Below, piece by piece: positions 25,310 through 35,683 of a stretch of DNA of 64,000 nucleotides. Within the stretch, counting starts at the first letter, position 1, and each line of letters begins with the position of its first letter. The notes beneath the pieces were generated by a model that saw only the letters and a program-made list of their open reading frames with translations, was not told where the DNA came from and did not search any database. Origin of the DNA: Zygnema cylindricum (Eukaryota; Streptophyta; Zygnematophyceae; Zygnematales; Zygnemataceae); contig JBBHKE010001856.1 of the NCBI GenBank assembly GCA_037447655.1, positions 569,384 to 633,383 on the forward strand, read 5' to 3'. Both the position numbers and the translations under genes were made by a program.

Positions 25310-25746
25310 TAGTGTTGGGTATCGAGTACCCATTGCCGATATTCGATATATATCAAATTTCATGTAACCGATATTCAATATATATCGCTTCGATCTATCG
25401 AATTTCAAATTATCGCGATATATCACCGATATATCGGCGACAAATTGTATCGACAATATATCGAAAATGAAAATTTTACAATTTTTTTACAAAACCTACC
25501 CCCCCACCCCCCCCCCCCCCCCCCCCCGCTCAGGGGGGGGGGGGGGGGGGGGGGGGGGCAAATATCCGTACGATTTCTCGTACAATTTTCCGTACAATGA
25601 CTGTACGGACACCCATTTTTTGCGATATATATCGCGATAATTTATGTTGGTCCCGGTACGATATATCGAGGAATCTGCTCGATCGATATTCGATATATCG
25701 AATATCGAAATTATCGCAATATGAATTAACCTGATACCTAACACTA
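25310..25746. mobile_element. hAT-like MITE H1 with central poly-C/poly-G palindrome
   Basis: Ends TAGTGTTGGGTATC and GATACCTAACACTA form an imperfect inverted repeat related to elements H2 and H3. The interior is built of TCGATAT motifs and holds C(21), GCTCA, G(26) at 25,507-25,558. The 8-bp flanks (CCATTCAA and GTGACTAC) do not match, and the copia sequence on each side lies in opposite orientation, so a rearrangement or assembly join is likely here. Confidence 0.6.
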
Positions 25747-25806
25747 GTGACTACCCTCCCATCCCCATACTCTCTCTCTACGGTTAGAATCTTTCTCATC
25801 ATAAAA
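25747..25806 (-). pseudogene. Short copia protease fragment
   Basis: On the minus strand the end reads RKILTVEREYGDGRVVTS, which matches the segment after the copia protease active site (RKIPTVEIEYGDGRIVTTT in related elements). Only about 55 bp remain, bounded by H1 on the left and a MITE on the right. Confidence 0.7.
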
Positions 25807-26130
25807 AGTCGTTCGCATAACTCTCGTCCTTTGACAACATCGTCGTCAGTGTGAACATTAACGACATTTAGCCCGACAAATAGTACTAACGTCATAATGA
25901 CGTCAAAACTATATGGACTGACAGATTTTGTACGTCTACGTAATTTAGTGTTCATAATTTCAGCGCATATAATTATTGCCAACATAACCCAATATAGAGC
26001 ATTTAAATAAATTAGAGTTAACTTCCCCTGTGAAAAAGTTTTATCACATAAATTAGAGTTCATTACTCTAATTGTCTTTTTTGGTGTTTTTACTCTAATT
26101 TTTTCATTACTCTAATTACGATTCGCGGTG
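25807..26130. mobile_element. Partial MITE M2 (right arm)
   Basis: Right end ATTACGATTCGCGGTG matches the CACCGCGAATC family terminus, followed by TA. The interior (TTCGCATAACTCTCGTC, CATAATGACGTCAAAAC) matches the longer family variants at 44,755-45,110 and 49,240-49,692. The left terminus is missing. Confidence 0.65.
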
Positions 26131-26137
26131 TACTTTA

Positions 26138-26680
26138 CACTGACAATCGCTATAAGAGTAAATAACGCTAATTTGGTGCCCATTTTTCAAAAAAAAAACC
26201 TGAAATACAATCCATAATTATATTTTTTCCATTGTTCTAATTTGGGTTTTTTTTCAATTAGCGTTAATAATGGAAGTACACTGCGATGGAAATAGTGTGG
26301 CGTACGGACAAGGTATCTTCGTACGAAATGGTACTTTTTGAATTACAAAGGCATAAAAAGACACTTAACATTATTGCACACACATGTTAATGTGCACTGG
26401 AAGAAAGAGACGCAAACTCGTCGAAAAATCACGTTCTCATATGTTTGTCTGTCGAACTTGTGAACACCGCGATGGCGTACGAATTGTCAAATTCTGTACG
26501 GGTACACATATCATCGAAAGGGCGGGTATTTATTATGTAGGACAACCCAAATTACAGTTAGGGATAAATTAGTATAAATATTTGTTTTTTCAAAAAAAAA
26601 AAAATTCCCTATTAGTGTTATTAACACTATTTTTTTTTTACGCTATTTATTCCTTTACTCTAATAATGATAGATGGTGCA
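26138..26680. mobile_element. TA-target MITE M7
   Basis: Left end CACTGACAATCGCTATAAG after TA, right end ...CTCTAATAATGATAGATGGTG; these are degenerate inverted repeats. Interior GTGGCGTACGGACAAGG and CGTACGAATTGTCAAATTC resemble M6 at 52,604-53,161, so it is a second family. It begins 7 nt after M2 ends, with TACTTTA between them. No meaningful ORF. Confidence 0.6.
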
Positions 26681-26767
26681 GTATTACAACCGCACGAATA
26701 AAAGTGGAGAAAGGTAAAGTACAATTTGTGTGATCGTCAAACTTATAATGCATTACAATGAATAAGC

Positions 26768-27958
26768 TAGTGTTGTGTATCGGTAAGGATTTACCGATAA
26801 CCGATATAGACTTTTTTCCGGGTACCCGATAATCGATATATTGGTAAAATATATCGCTATCGGTGTTATCGCCGATAAGTAACCAATATTTATTGGTATT
26901 TATCGACGATAACACCGATATCGATAACTATCAATGATATATGTACTGGCCGTACATATAAATGTACGACCAGTACACTCAACTGTACGTCATATTTCTC
27001 GGACATGCTGCAAATCCCTTCCCTCCGATTTTGGTAAAAAATCACGATTTTTCCTTGATTATTTATTATTTAATTGGGTTTACTTGGGTACCACGTTCCC
27101 ATACCCTTCCTCAATGTCCTTTTGACTGTTAGTTATGCCCATAGACGTCCAACTCCTACAGATTTGGACTTTTCTGTGAAAATTACGTAATATTCGTCGA
27201 TTTCATACTTTTCGTAAAATTGGTATAGATTTCTCTATACAAACAGGTTCAAAAATGTACGAAAAGCGAAATACTAGAAAATCGTTAAAGAATCTTTAAA
27301 ATTATGAACAATTAACATAAATGTACGAAATTTTTCGGAAAGTGTACCCTACAAACCTAATAACACGGCAAATATTTGTCAACCATACTGAAATATATAG
27401 GAATGTACGGCAATGTACCCTATAAACCCTAAATTCCCCCTTATAATAACCCTAAGTAGTACGGATATGTACAAACATTGCTCGTAAATATACGAAAAAT
27501 GTAGCGCAACTGTACTGAAATATACGAAAATGTACGGCAATGTATCCTCCAAACCCTAAAATTAATATCCCTAACAAGTACGGAAAATACGGCCATTGTA
27601 CGTATATGTATGAAAAGTGTGCGGCAGTTATACTGAATATACAGAATTTAAGGAAATGTACTCTAAAACCCTAAAAATCATTTATATAACCCATAAAAAG
27701 TACGGACATATACGGACACTATATATAATTGTACGAAAAATGTACGGGTGCAATGGAAGGTACTTTATTATGCAAAGTCAATAATATAATACAATATGTT
27801 GTAAAGTGCTATTGTATACATACTATATTTTTTTAAGTTATCGCCGATATGGAATTTGTTGGTCTCAGACCGATATATCGGACATCTGATCGTTCGATAA
27901 CCGATAACTATCGGTATCGGTGTTATCGCGATAAGTTTTTTACCGATACACAACACTA
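26768..27958. mobile_element. hAT-like non-autonomous element H2
   Basis: 1,191 bp with terminal inverted repeats TAGTGTTGTGTATCGGTAA at both ends (19 bp). It is flanked by GAATAAGC and GAAAAAGC, an 8-bp duplication matching at seven positions, as hAT transposition produces. The interior is AT-rich and full of GTACGG/CGTACA words; no transposase is visible. Its right end lies 893 bp upstream of the FRO start codon. Confidence 0.85.
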
Positions 27959-28224
27959 GAAAAAGCACATCAATAGACTCAAAATTGAAAGTGTAAATTA
28001 ATTGGCTGGTTTTCTAGATTGTGAATACGTTTTTCGGGATAAAACGGAGATCTAGCACAAATATCTTAGCCGTAGAATTATAATCATCCGGTGTACGAAA
28101 TTTATGTCAAAACTCAAAACATAGATATTAATGTCAAACGATGTTTAAACAATACGGAAGATCTATTAGCCGTCCAATCAAAACTCCATACGTCACCGCG
28201 CCATCTGCGCTAAGCGGCTAGCAG
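27959..28224. other. Gene-upstream spacer
   Basis: Between element H2 and the tandem repeats. I see no ORF, RNA gene or clear promoter element here. It could hold distal promoter sequence of the FRO gene. Confidence 0.5.
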
Positions 28225-28800
28225 ACACACCCGCCCGTGTGCATTGTACTTCTTGCATTATTGTACCTTTTGTCGGCATGTCTTCATTGTCCTATCGGCA
28301 GCTGCAGTACAAAACAACCCGCAGGACACTTTCACTCTCGTACTTCAGATCACCACGAGTCATTCTGGTAAAGAAGACATTTCAGCCGTCCGTTCACATC
28401 GTCGCACCCATCCAAGTATTTACACACACGTGCACATTTCCAGTGTACTTTCGGAATGTAGTACCTTATGTCGGCATCCCTTCTTTGTCCGTACGGCTAG
28501 CTCTTGTACTAACCTTCTCGCAGAACACTTCCACTCTCGTACGCTTGTGATCACTCCGATTCATTCGAACTCAGGTCCCTATTTGCCGTTCGATCAGAAT
28601 CCGTACTTTTTCCCGCCAACCTATGACTTTATCACTATACTACACACACGTCCGCATATGAATTGTACTTCTGGAATGTCGTACCTTTGTGTCGGCGTCG
28701 CTTCTTTGTCCGTACGAGTACCTGCTGTACTGGACTTTCGCGGGACACTTTCACTCGACTACTTTTGTGGATCACTCGCCGATCGTCATTCCATCTCTCT
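28225..28800 (+). repeat. Imperfect tandem repeat upstream of FRO gene
   Basis: Three diverged units start with CACACACCCGCCCGTG (28,225), CACACACGTGCACATT (28,423) and CACACACGTCCGCATA (28,643). Each continues with shared words in the same order: TTGTAC...GGAATGT, GTAC.TT.TGTCGGC, CTTTGTCCGTACG, and GACACTTTCACTC..TAC, then GATCAC. Unit spacing is 198 and 220 bp. The array ends about 50 bp before the proposed start codon, so it probably forms the promoter or 5' UTR. Open frames crossing it are not conserved between units and are not likely genes. Confidence 0.7.
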
Positions 28801-28850
28801 CAATTCTCCCGACTTTGATACTTACCCAAAATCTCGCCGAGGTGGTAGCG

Positions 28851-31800
28851 ATGGCGTCATCCCTCCTGACAATGTGGTAAGGTCTCGTGTCTTGCTCAAC
28901 ATTGGGTCGCACAAAATTAACGCTAATGTTCACTAAACGATTATATTCTCCTCGCTAAAACCACTTAAACATTCTCCTACAGACATTCCCCACCGAAACA
29001 TTCTCTGCTAAAATTCTTTCCTTCAAAGCACTCTCCTCCAAAAACAAAATTCCCCGAAACATTCTCCTCCGAGTATTTCTAATGCAATGTCTTAAAGTAC
29101 AAGGAGAGCGATTGGTTTGTCGCTGACGAGCTGAGTGTCGGTTTATTGCAGGTCACTATACGGACTTTTGGCAGCATTATGGTCTGGATTTCTATGGTGG
29201 TTTCTGATTTGGTGGTTCACTCCTCTCCACTGGTTCAAGCACTACGTCACAATGCCCATTGAAAAGACGGAATACCTGGGAAGATATGGTAATATATAAT
29301 GTGGAAATCAGATATATATTTTGGGGGCATTAAACGGGAATATCAGGCCTTTCTGTTGTTCTTTTTAATTTTTGCTTCGTGATGCTCTTCAAACTCTTCT
29401 TTAACACTTTGCCTCGCATTTGTCTGAAATAGTATCTGAATTTGACCTGTGGCTGCCACGTGGCAGACTCGTACTGGCTGGTTTATGTGCTGCCGATGGT
29501 GGGGGTAGCCTTCTTGGCCCATTTGTACCTGAAGGTGGATCGGTCGAAACTTCCGAACAGGTTTTTTTTCCTTCTCTCTACCCCCATCGTCTCTGTTGTA
29601 TCTTTTTGCCATCTCTCTCTCTGTGTGCTCTCTCTCTCTCTCTCTCCCTCTCCCTCTCCATATATCTTTTTGGTCTCTCTCTATCTCTCTTTCTCTGTGC
29701 TCTCTCTCTCTCTATGCTCTCTCTCCCTCTCCGTCTCCCTCTTCGTCTCCCGCTCTGAAAGGCACATGAACTTCAGTCACAGTTTCAGTTATTGTTAATA
29801 GTTTATTTGTCCTCCTTTGGACTAAAATTTCTAACTTTTCTCAGTGATGGGAGCTTTCGGATCGTTTGAGAACTGTCTACCTTTATCTCTCTCAGGTCTC
29901 TTCCTCTCGGCAAAACTCCCGCCAGAGTGGCTCGGCAGCTGGTTTACGTAAACCGACGGTTCGGAACGATGAATGTCGGAGAGCTTCTATGGGTTTTCCT
30001 CACCGTGGCTCTCATTGTTTGGTATTTTATCCGCTCCACATGGAAGAACTGGAGGAAAATAGATGACGGAATCACTTGGCTCTCTGGAGCTGTCAATGCC
30101 GACCACGTGTGAGTATTTGTCTCCTAGACAATTCATTTAACAAGCAAATTTTAGTATTAAAATGTCTTCGTACTAAATATAACATCAGACCTCTATCGTT
30201 CATGGATGTTGATGAAATGCTAATTCGTTTTCGACGTTTTGGTACTTTGCATAAATGGAATAAAAGTAGCCGTGTTTATTTACACATGTTCTGTACTGCC
30301 TTCCGGTTCTGACAGTTGTGAAAAGAGGTGTTGTGCAGGTGGCAAATCAAGTTCGATTTAATTGCCAATCGGTTTGGTTGGCTTTCCACAATGCTCCTGT
30401 TTCCACTTTTTTTCCCAGTAAGCCGTAGCTCTCCTTTAATGAGAGCTACTGGAATTTCCTTCGAGCAGGCCTCGAAATACCATCGATGGATCGCCCATGG
30501 GATGCTATGGCTGGCACTACTCCACTCTGTTGGTTACTGGATTCTTTGGGTACAAGAAGGTGTCTTATGGAAACAGGTATGTAACATCAATTCGAGAACT
30601 AATATGGATGTCGGGGTTTCAAATTATCGATGGCTTTTGATTTTGCAAGAGGTTATAATTTGTTGCTTGATACAACTCAGAGGAGGTGAAAGTTGTTTGG
30701 ATTATTTTAATGTTTGCAAATGAAATCAAGAGGTATAGCCATGGTCGGTTTGATTTTATGTCAAATGTGGATATTGTAAGTGAATTTGTCATTAGTATTG
30801 TTGCTATTTGCTTCGAAAGCTCCAGTCCTTTCCTTCGGTACACGGAATTTATGTTTGCTTGATAAAAACATCAAGCAAACGTCACCTTGCATTGTTAGTA
30901 ACGTGTCTAATTTTTATTTTTCAGATTTGGAAATGGCAACCATTGGGGATTAATTACCTTGCGGGAGAGATTGACATGATTGTGGGTATTGCAATGTGGC
31001 TCACTTCGCTGGGTCCTGCTCGACGCAAAAGCTTTGAGGCGTTCATATGGACTCACCAGGTAAGCTTAGCTATTCTATCTTCACCCATTTCAACAATCCC
31101 ATCAAATTGACTCTTTTCAAAATACGATCATACTTTTGCTTCTGGCACCTATCCTCCTTTGAAACAAGGTTGCAATCAACTCACACCCATGTTCTTTATT
31201 TGGTCTTTTGCAGTTGTATGTGCTGTACCTGTTATTTCTTTACATGCACGCTGGAGGCTTCTTTGTCGTCGTCATGTTCCCATCCTTGGTCCTCTACGGC
31301 ATTGATAGACTGTTCCGTTCCACTCAGGCCTTACATTTGGTTCAAGCTGAAGGGGCAACAATTCACATAGACGGTTCTGTGGAATTAATAATCCCCATTG
31401 CACCCGGTAAGATTCGCGCTCCTCATTATAACAGCAAAAATCCAAGGGGCACCATGATGCCCGATCATCAAGCTATCCTATGTTAATGTAATTGCCTTAT
31501 TCAATTATGGAGAGGACTTGGTTGTCCTCGATACAGTACTCATGAACAATCCTTGCCCATTCAAACTAGAAAGGGAATTGCGTGCATCTGTACAGGTTTC
31601 CATCATCAATCTACAAAGTAGATTACTCATTTAATGAGAGAGAGCTGCTTGCTTCACTCTAGACCTATTGTTTACTTTTCATTTCTTATTCGGAGAGAGA
31701 GAGAGAGGGAGGATTTGCAGATTTTACGTACCGTCCCCTTGATTCTGTATACATCAACATACCTGCGATTTCGGTGGCACAATGGCACCCTTTCACAATT

Positions 31801-33798
31801 GCCAGCAGTCCTCTTGATGGCCGACGAAGTCTGAAGCTTATTGTGAAGCCAGTGGGATGGTGGACATCAAATCTTCAAGAATTTGTTGCTAAGGAACAGC
31901 CAGTCTGGATGCGAGTCGAGGGACCTTATGGACAGCCACAGGACTTTTTTGCCAAGTAAAGCCTTTTTTGCTTTTTTCCTTAACGTTGAGATGTTGCTGT
32001 ATCACTTGAAAAGTTTTGAAATGACCTGTGAACGGATGGATGCAAGAATGTTTTACCTTCATCCTCTGACGAAACTTATTTTTTGGGCCAGATATGATGC
32101 TTTAGTGCTCATCGCGGGTGGGAGCGGAATTACGCTGTTTCTTTCATTGCTGGAGGATCTTCTCCACCGTTGTGAAAGGCAACAGAAGAAGTGATTACCT
32201 CGCCCTTTAACGCTTTTGATTATGATTGCGAAATTTCATTCGTCTCTGTGTCTCCTTCTATGTATAATCAGAAAAATGAACCTACAAACATAACTGTTTC
32301 TGATTGCTCACTCTGTCCCTTTCACAGGTTGCCGTCAAGTGTGACAATGGTGTGGGTGGTAAAATCGTCAGCGGCTCTCCAAATACTTCAAGACCTTCGC
32401 GCAACTGCCATCTGCAGTCGGTATGGTTCTCAGGTCAACCTCAAAGTGCAGTTGTATGTGACGCAAGAGAGCTCCGTAGTGGCAGGAATGGATTACAATT
32501 CCGATCCACAAAAGCAAATGTCGGTGGATTGGAAGTCATCATGGCCAATCATGCCTCAAGTTGCTGCCGGTGAGCTTCATTGCGCTACTCACTAAATTTA
32601 TTTGAATACTTGAACTCCCAATGAAAATGTATATGCGTGGTAATCCGTCAAAAAGGCTCGAGTAAATGATCAACATGAGTGCTGGCTAGCCTCTTATTTT
32701 AGAGCACTTTTATCCTAACATTCACAGTACATCATGTGTTAGCCTAATGAAATTAGCATTACAGTAACGAGACTTACAATTAACTACAATGCACCATAGT
32801 GTCCATCTGTCCTCATCGTTTCCAATCACCGAAATCTTTGCTTTGATGCATTTACTGTATTTGGACAATCACATATGCGGTCTAATAAAGATACCGTTGT
32901 GTGTTTTTTTGTGTTGGAGCAGGACAAGAGGTGCTTTCTTCAATCATATTGTTGTTTGTTTCTGGAGGTGCCTTTTCCATGATGCTTGTGTTCACGCGTT
33001 GGGCATACGAAAGTGTGCCGGAATCGTGGGCACGTGGCTCGCTCCTGTTCCTGGCACTCATCCTCGGAACTCTCATTCCTTGTCTCATTGTAATATCTAT
33101 TTGGTACGGAGTGCGCTACTTAAATCCTCCTTCTGCACTACCGAATTCCAAAGAAAGTACTCCGGAGAAGATGTCTAAAGTCAGAGATGACAAGCTTTCA
33201 TCTTTGGAGAATCCGGAAATTACTTACGGCAGTAGACCTAACTTTGAAGGTACATTTTCTTACCCTTTTTTTTTTACTTTCTTCCTAAAATGTGTACTGC
33301 CGAAGAATATTTCCTTAGTCGTGTCGACTTGCTGTTGTAACTTCTTTTGAATACGCTTCGCATAAAACGTAATCAAATATTTTTCTGCATTCGGTGTTTT
33401 GTTCTTCAATTTACAATCAGCATTACCCGAAGAAGATGACCTAGGAAAGAAACAGGACCTGACAAGTTGAGACAAACAATGAGAATAAAGATGACAGCGA
33501 ATAGAGCGAAGGATAAAAATAAAAATTCGTCGAATTATGTTAATAAGCACTTCTACACCATCTACTGAAGAAGCAGAAAAAAGATGTTGCCGCTAACCTC
33601 TATGACTTCTGTCGCGTTGCAGAATTATTCAAGGATCTTTCCGAGAAGCTTCTAGAGAATGACATCGGAGTGCTTTCCAGTGGGCCCGAGGGAATGGTGC
33701 GCGACGTGGCAGAGCAGTGCAAGAAACACAGCCGAGGCTCTGGCTTCGGTTCGGGCAGTCGCGTGTTCAATTTTCACACGCTTAGTTTCCAGCTCTGA
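28851..33798 (+). CDS. FRO: Ferric-chelate reductase (FRO family), 12 exons, 704 aa
   Basis: Membrane flavocytochrome that passes electrons from NADPH through FAD and two haems to Fe(III) (or Cu(II)) chelates across a membrane. Exons: 28,851-28,876; 29,152-29,288; 29,467-29,560; 29,896-30,108; 30,339-30,576; 30,925-31,059; 31,214-31,406; 31,721-31,955; 32,092-32,190; 32,328-32,569; 32,923-33,249; 33,623-33,798. All introns are GT-AG and phases join without a stop. N-terminal membrane segments are followed by haem-type His pairs H205/H219 (SKYHRWIAH...LLH) and H280/H293 (WTHQLY...YMH), FAD motif HPFTIASS at 368-375, NADPH motif GGSGIT at 433-438, two further membrane helices (about 541-603), YGSRPNFE, and the C-terminal SGPEGM...FHTLSFQL. 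Odd: S-S-G-P (665-668) replaces the usual C-G-P. An upstream in-frame ATG at 28,689 could add 54 residues but lies in the tandem repeats. Confidence 0.9.
29600..29756 (+). repeat. CT-rich microsatellite in FRO intron 3
   Basis: Runs of CTCTCT interrupted by CCCTCTCCCT, inside the intron between exons 3 and 4. Open frames through it encode only Ser/Leu-rich low-complexity sequence and are not genes. Confidence 0.85.
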
Positions 33799-33884
33799 TT
33801 GGACGCGTCATCAGAACCTGTACTATTCGTTTGTACTTTACAACAGTTTTTGAAAGTACAGGATGTCCAATTGATGCCCCACCG

Positions 33885-33890
33885 AATAAA
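33885..33890 (+). terminator. Candidate polyadenylation signal of FRO gene
   Basis: AATAAA 87 bp after the stop codon. The position fits a short 3' UTR. No transcript evidence can be seen in sequence alone. Confidence 0.45.
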
Positions 33891-34564
33891 GTACAGCCAC
33901 CTGATGTTACCTTTTGGAGTTTGCGTACGGTTAGCCGAGTTAACCGCATGAGTTTGCATCGTTCAAACGGACGTCTCGTACAACTTAGAAACGCCGCATG
34001 AGCGGACGATTAGAAAAATATACCCGTTCGTACCTATTAAAAACCCCGCTAGGGGATTTTTCTGTGCTTCCGCAAATCACCCAATGGTCGGATGAGATGT
34101 GACCAATTAGAATTTTCCTTAATAGATAGTCCAAGAAAGTTACATGGAAGTTGTTTGCAATAATTTAAAATAATTCAAATTATAAATAGTAGCTCTTTTC
34201 TGGTAACATGCATTATAGACTGGACGCGTGTAAAGCCAACCTGAATGATGGATTTGTGACTATACACTACAGATGTCTTGTATGGAGATGTTTCCCGCTT
34301 GTTCCCTTACATGTTGTTGGATAATTTTCTTTGTTTTTCGCTTTTGGATATGTCCATTCAATTGTGTTTTTGGATGTTCATGTTATGCATTATAACGTTC
34401 ATGTAACATATCGCTCAACCAACTTCCGAGGACTTCGTTTTGTTGCTAGAAACTTGGGGATGAGCGTAATGGAAGATAGAACAAAAAGGGATGTTCGATT
34501 TCCTAGTAGGGTAAGATGAGCACTCAAAAAGATAAAAAAATGTGTTGCATTAAAGTGAAAATTT
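33891..34564. other. FRO 3' flank, no gene seen
   Basis: Moderately AT-rich sequence between the FRO gene and element H3. I find no coding, RNA or repeat feature that I can support. The longest open frame (34,331-34,519) has no recognisable protein features. Confidence 0.5.
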
Positions 34565-35386
34565 TAGTGTTGTGTATCGGTAAAAAACTTATCGCGATAA
34601 CACCGATACCGATAGTTATCGTTATCGAACGGTCAGCTGTCCCGATATATTTGTACTTTCTGTACTTTCTGTCCAGAATGCTTTCTGTCCAGTAAACTGA
34701 ACGGAAATTTATGTGAAATGTACGGCTTTTTACGGGAAATGTACGGAATTTGACGAAAAAATACGTTGCACTTTGTAGTACTTTTTGGGCGGTTAACTGT
34801 ACATAAATTTGACGGGAATGTACGGAATTGTACCGATAAACTGATTATCATGAAACAGTAAAAAGACGGCGGACTCAAAGTACAACCGATGCAGAATAAC
34901 ATTATGCGCGCGGCTAGAATCGAACGGACGACATTCAATGATAAAATAAGAGCTGTCGGTCAGCGTGAGCGCCGACATCTCAGAATGGCTTTTTTGGCGG
35001 CTTTGGCCAAAAAAGTCGACGGATTGACACGTGGCAGGTTTGTAGTGGATCTCAAAAAAGAAAGGGACAAAGCCACGGCGTCGGTTGTGGAAGGTACATG
35101 GCTTTAACTGGAGCCGTACTAAAGCCGTACATATATTATGCCGGCTACTGTCGGGGGAATAAGACGTACATACGAGTGTACATGCCGTACATTTATCTGT
35201 ACGGTTCATACAGTTATCGCCGATAGTTATCGTTATCGGCATTATCGCCGATAAGTAGCCGATATTATCGGCTACCTATCGGCGATAAGACCGATAGCGA
35301 TATATTGTACCAATATATCGATTATCGGGGCCCCGAAAAATGGCCCATATCGCTTATCGGAAAATCCTTACCGATACACAACACTA
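34565..35386. mobile_element. hAT-like non-autonomous element H3
   Basis: 822 bp with ends TAGTGTTGTGTATCGGTAA and TTACCGATACACAACACTA. Flanks GAAAATTT and GAAAATTA give an 8-bp duplication with one mismatch. The left end matches the right end of H2 and vice versa, so H3 is the same family in inverted orientation. No transposase. Confidence 0.87.
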
Positions 35387-35403
35387 GAAAATTACATATA
35401 TTC

Positions 35404-35668
35404 AAAAGATTGTAAAATATAAAGGCGAATCCGTCGATGAGGGAAAGTTGTGTGCTTATTAGAAGGAGAAGAAAACTATTGAGTATATTCCACTCAATCA
35501 AAGAACTAGCTCTGACTGATGAAACTTCCACTCGAAATACTAAGCAGAAAAATCAACCACAGATGAAGATCAGCTTCCCTCAACAGTTGGAAGAATATAT
35601 TTCGAATCCTTACATTGCTCACTGTGTTTTCTGCCGTGAGAAACATTTCCCTCAAAAAGGATCATAGT
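35404..35668 (+). repeat. Repeat S, copy 1 (uninterrupted)
   Basis: Contains AATCCGTCGATGAGGGAAAG, AACTAGCTCTGACTGATGAA and CTTCCCTCAACAGTTGGAAG. The same sequence recurs on the other side of copia element G at 39,505-39,540 plus 40,600-40,795, where a LINE splits it. Function unknown; a 76-aa open frame covers it in this copy but not in the other. Confidence 0.7.
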
Positions 35669-35683
35669 CTAGATTCTAATAAA

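Noticed and set aside
25530-26063. 177-aa antisense frame ending in poly-Pro, and a poly-Gly frame
   Set aside because: Produced by the poly-C/poly-G tract together with a copia scrap and MITE sequence.
28239-28936. Open frames of 103 and 230 aa upstream of FRO
   Set aside because: They run through the imperfect tandem repeats and overlap FRO exon 1 in another frame. Units of different length break any shared frame and the products have no protein features.
29420-29798. Ser/Leu-rich open frames of 112 and 118 aa
   Set aside because: They overlap FRO exon 3 and the CT microsatellite of intron 3. Composition follows the microsatellite.
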